Shown here in pieces: positions 62,397 to 64,000 of a DNA stretch of 64,000 bases. The first letter of the stretch is position 1. Every line of letters starts with the position of its first letter. Where the stretch lies: positions 203,049-267,048 of the forward strand of contig NZ_BMNW01000001.1 in the NCBI RefSeq assembly GCF_014646755.1. Direction: 5' to 3'. Under the pieces are notes generated by a model. The model did no database searches and was not told the DNA's origin. It worked only from the letters and a program-made list of their open reading frames with translations. Position numbers and translations under genes: made by a program. Source of the stretch: Pseudomonas asuensis (GTDB taxonomy: Bacteria; Pseudomonadota; Gammaproteobacteria; Pseudomonadales; Pseudomonadaceae).

Positions 62397-64000
62397 TTAG
62401 AACGTCTGGCCCAGCGAGAACTGGAACACTTGAGTATCGGCGTTATTTGGCTTCTTGACTGGCATGCCCAGGCTGAAGCTTAACGGACCTAATGCAGTTA
62501 CCCAAGTCAAGCCAACGCCAACAGAGCTTGCCATATTGGAGAAGCTGACCTTATTGCAACTGGCGCTGTCCTTATCAACCAAACGACACTTGGTGTCAAA
62601 GACACTACCCACATCCCAGAACAGCACTGTTCGCAGCTGACGTTGATCCTTAACGAAGGGCAAGGGAAACAAATATTCAGCGCCACCAGTAATCAGAACA
62701 TTACCACCAAAAGGCTCAGCGTCTTGGTCTGGGTCAACTTCTTGTCCTAAAGCCGCATATCTTGCCTTCTGGACGCCAGCACCGGCAGGAGTACTTCTAG
62801 GCCCTAGACTACTATCTTCAAAGCCACGAACAGAGTTAAACCCGCCAGCATAATAGTTTTCATAGAATGGTAAGCCACTGGTTGAACCATAGCCATCACC
62901 GTAACCGAGCTCGGTATGGAAACGAAGAGCAGTATTTTGGGTAAGCCCAGCAAAAATCTGTCCACGATAGTCGATCTTGTAATAACTCAGATCACTACCA
63001 GGAATAGTGACTTCTGCAGACAGGCTCTGGGAATGACCACGAGTCGCCATGACGCCTTTGTTGAGAGTCGACTCCGACCAGCCAATAGATGCCTTGAAGT
63101 TAGTAAAGGTATCGCCTTCCTGCTGGATGAACTTGTACACCTCATCTACGGTGTACTTGTTCGGATCAAGCTCATCACGCTGGACACCGAGCCCAAAATT
63201 CAAACGGGAAGTTTCACTAATCGGATAACCAAAATTTACCCCAAAGCCAAGGCTATTGATGGAGTAGCTGGAAACATCAACATCCAAATCATCGTAGTTG
63301 GTTGAACGATAAAACGCGTTGTAGCCCAGACTTACGCCATCATCGGTCCAGTAAGGATCAGTAAAGCTGAAGTTATAGCGAGTCTGGTACTGGCTTCGCG
63401 TTAACCCTACGCTTACCCGGTTACCGGTACCCAAAAAGTTGCTCTGGCTAATAGAGCCGCCCAGGATCAAGCCTGCACTTTGCGCAAAACCGACACTGGC
63501 TGTAATCGAGCCGGACGGTTGTTCTTCTACAGAATAATTTACGTCGACCTGATCATCAGTACCAGGAACCTGCGGAGTCTCGACATTGACCTCTTTGAAA
63601 TAGCCCAAACGCTCCAAGCGAGTTTTGGACTGATCAATCAAATAAGTAGATGCCCAGCCGCCTTCCATCTGGCGCATTTCCCGACGAAGAACTTCGTCTT
63701 CAGTTTTGGTGTTGCCACGGAAATTAATGCGATTCACATAGGCACGCTTGCCGGGATCAATCACAAAGGTCAGGGAAACCGTGTGATCGTCTTCATGAGG
63801 CTCTGGCACACCATTCACATTAGCGAATGTGTAACCTTCATTACCCAAACGACGGGTGATCAGGTCTGATGTACCGGTCATTACCTTCCGCGAAAACACT
63901 TGGCCTGATTGTACCAACATCAGCTTCCGGATTTCGTCTTCCGGCACCTTCAGGTCACCTGAAAGCTTTACGTCACGAACGGTGTACTTCTCACCTTCGT
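62397..64000 (-). CDS. bamA: BamA, outer-membrane assembly protein, C-terminal part (runs off right edge)
   Basis: 534 in-frame residues from the right edge to the stop; the gene's start is outside the window. The first residues (GEKYTVRDVKLSGDLKVPEDEIRKL) continue a POTRA domain, followed by another POTRA (AYVNRINFRGNTKTEDEVLRREMRQMEGG) and the 16-strand barrel with the RGF motif (NSVRGFEDSSLGPRSTPAG) and a terminal Phe (FQFSLGQTF). It is the core of the BAM complex that inserts outer-membrane barrel proteins. Confidence 0.96.
   Translation of the reverse strand, partial: EGEKYTVRDVKLSGDLKVPEDEIRKLMLVQSGQVFSRKVMTGTSDLITRRLGNEGYTFANVNGVPEPHEDDHTVSLTFVIDPGKRAYVNRINFRGNTKTEDEVLRREMRQMEGGWASTYLIDQSKTRLERLGYFKEVNVETPQVPGTDDQVDVNYSVEEQPSGSITASVGFAQSAGLILGGSISQSNFLGTGNRVSVGLTRSQYQTRYNFSFTDPYWTDDGVSLGYNAFYRSTNYDDLDVDVSSYSINSLGFGVNFGYPISETSRLNFGLGVQRDELDPNKYTVDEVYKFIQQEGDTFTNFKASIGWSESTLNKGVMATRGHSQSLSAEVTIPGSDLSYYKIDYRGQIFAGLTQNTALRFHTELGYGDGYGSTSGLPFYENYYAGGFNSVRGFEDSSLGPRSTPAGAGVQKARYAALGQEVDPDQDAEPFGGNVLITGGAEYLFPLPFVKDQRQLRTVLFWDVGSVFDTKCRLVDKDSASCNKVSFSNMASSVGVGLTWVTALGPLSFSLGMPVKKPNNADTQVFQFSLGQTF

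Overview
The window is a stretch of a gammaproteobacterial chromosome that looks like Pseudomonadaceae. Two kinds of evidence support this. The gene order on the right (recX-recA-cinA, then mutS-fdxA, rpoS-nlpD-pcm-surE-truD-ispF, fghA-adhC-gfnR, ispD-ftsB-eno-kdsA-pyrG-tilS-accA-dnaE-rnhB-lpxB-lpxA-fabZ-lpxD-ompH-bamA) is the Pseudomonas core order. The protein sequences (RpoS, KdsA, AdhC, MutS and others) also read as Pseudomonas-like. By eye the base composition is lower in GC than P. aeruginosa. I see no phage, IS element, CRISPR array or rRNA.

Layout. 1-6240: a partial dCACHE chemoreceptor, a small exported protein, an initiator tRNA with its own promoter and terminator, the mprF/virJ-like pair for aminoacylated phosphatidylglycerol, and a small conserved-looking ORF. 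6250-12200: the Kup potassium transporter, a Tat-exported aldo/keto reductase, and a Zn/Mn-type ABC operon headed by an unlisted 43-residue membrane peptide and a Zur-like operator. 12199-16724: rimO, then the divergent cadR/cadA metal-resistance pair with a textbook MerR-type operator. 16772-24274: trmO, fpr/finR, dgkA, erdR, an EamA permease, a DTW-domain tRNA modification enzyme, a PA3611-like periplasmic protein and a LOG-family protein.

24309-26409 holds recX, recA and pncC(cinA). The recA gene is broken: compared with the invariant family sequence, about 76 nt are missing in the middle, removing the DNA-binding loop L2 segment and shifting the frame. The LexA box, both flanking coding segments, recX and the terminator are all preserved, so the lesion looks recent (or is an assembly error). 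26604-31757 is a complete ptxS-kguEKTD 2-ketogluconate locus lying between the recA block and mutS, with two identical PtxS-type operators. 31818-33209 has four small proteins.

33484-64000 is mostly housekeeping: mismatch repair (mutS), 7Fe ferredoxin, the stationary-phase sigma factor and its neighbours, the MEP isoprenoid enzymes ispF and ispD, glutathione-dependent formaldehyde detoxification (gfnR-adhC-fghA), a release-factor-like baeRF3 protein (the one accessory gene here), glycolysis/KDO/CTP synthesis, fatty-acid and DNA synthesis, and the lipid A/outer-membrane assembly cluster running off the right edge inside bamA. Most genes in this part are on the minus strand and many overlap by 1-13 bp, implying long co-transcribed units.

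The most notable points are the recA lesion, the 43-residue peptide of the metal operon, the baeRF3 gene, the kgu locus position, and a two-way inverted-repeat structure at 1014-1079. I did not find evidence of a wholly new multi-gene system.
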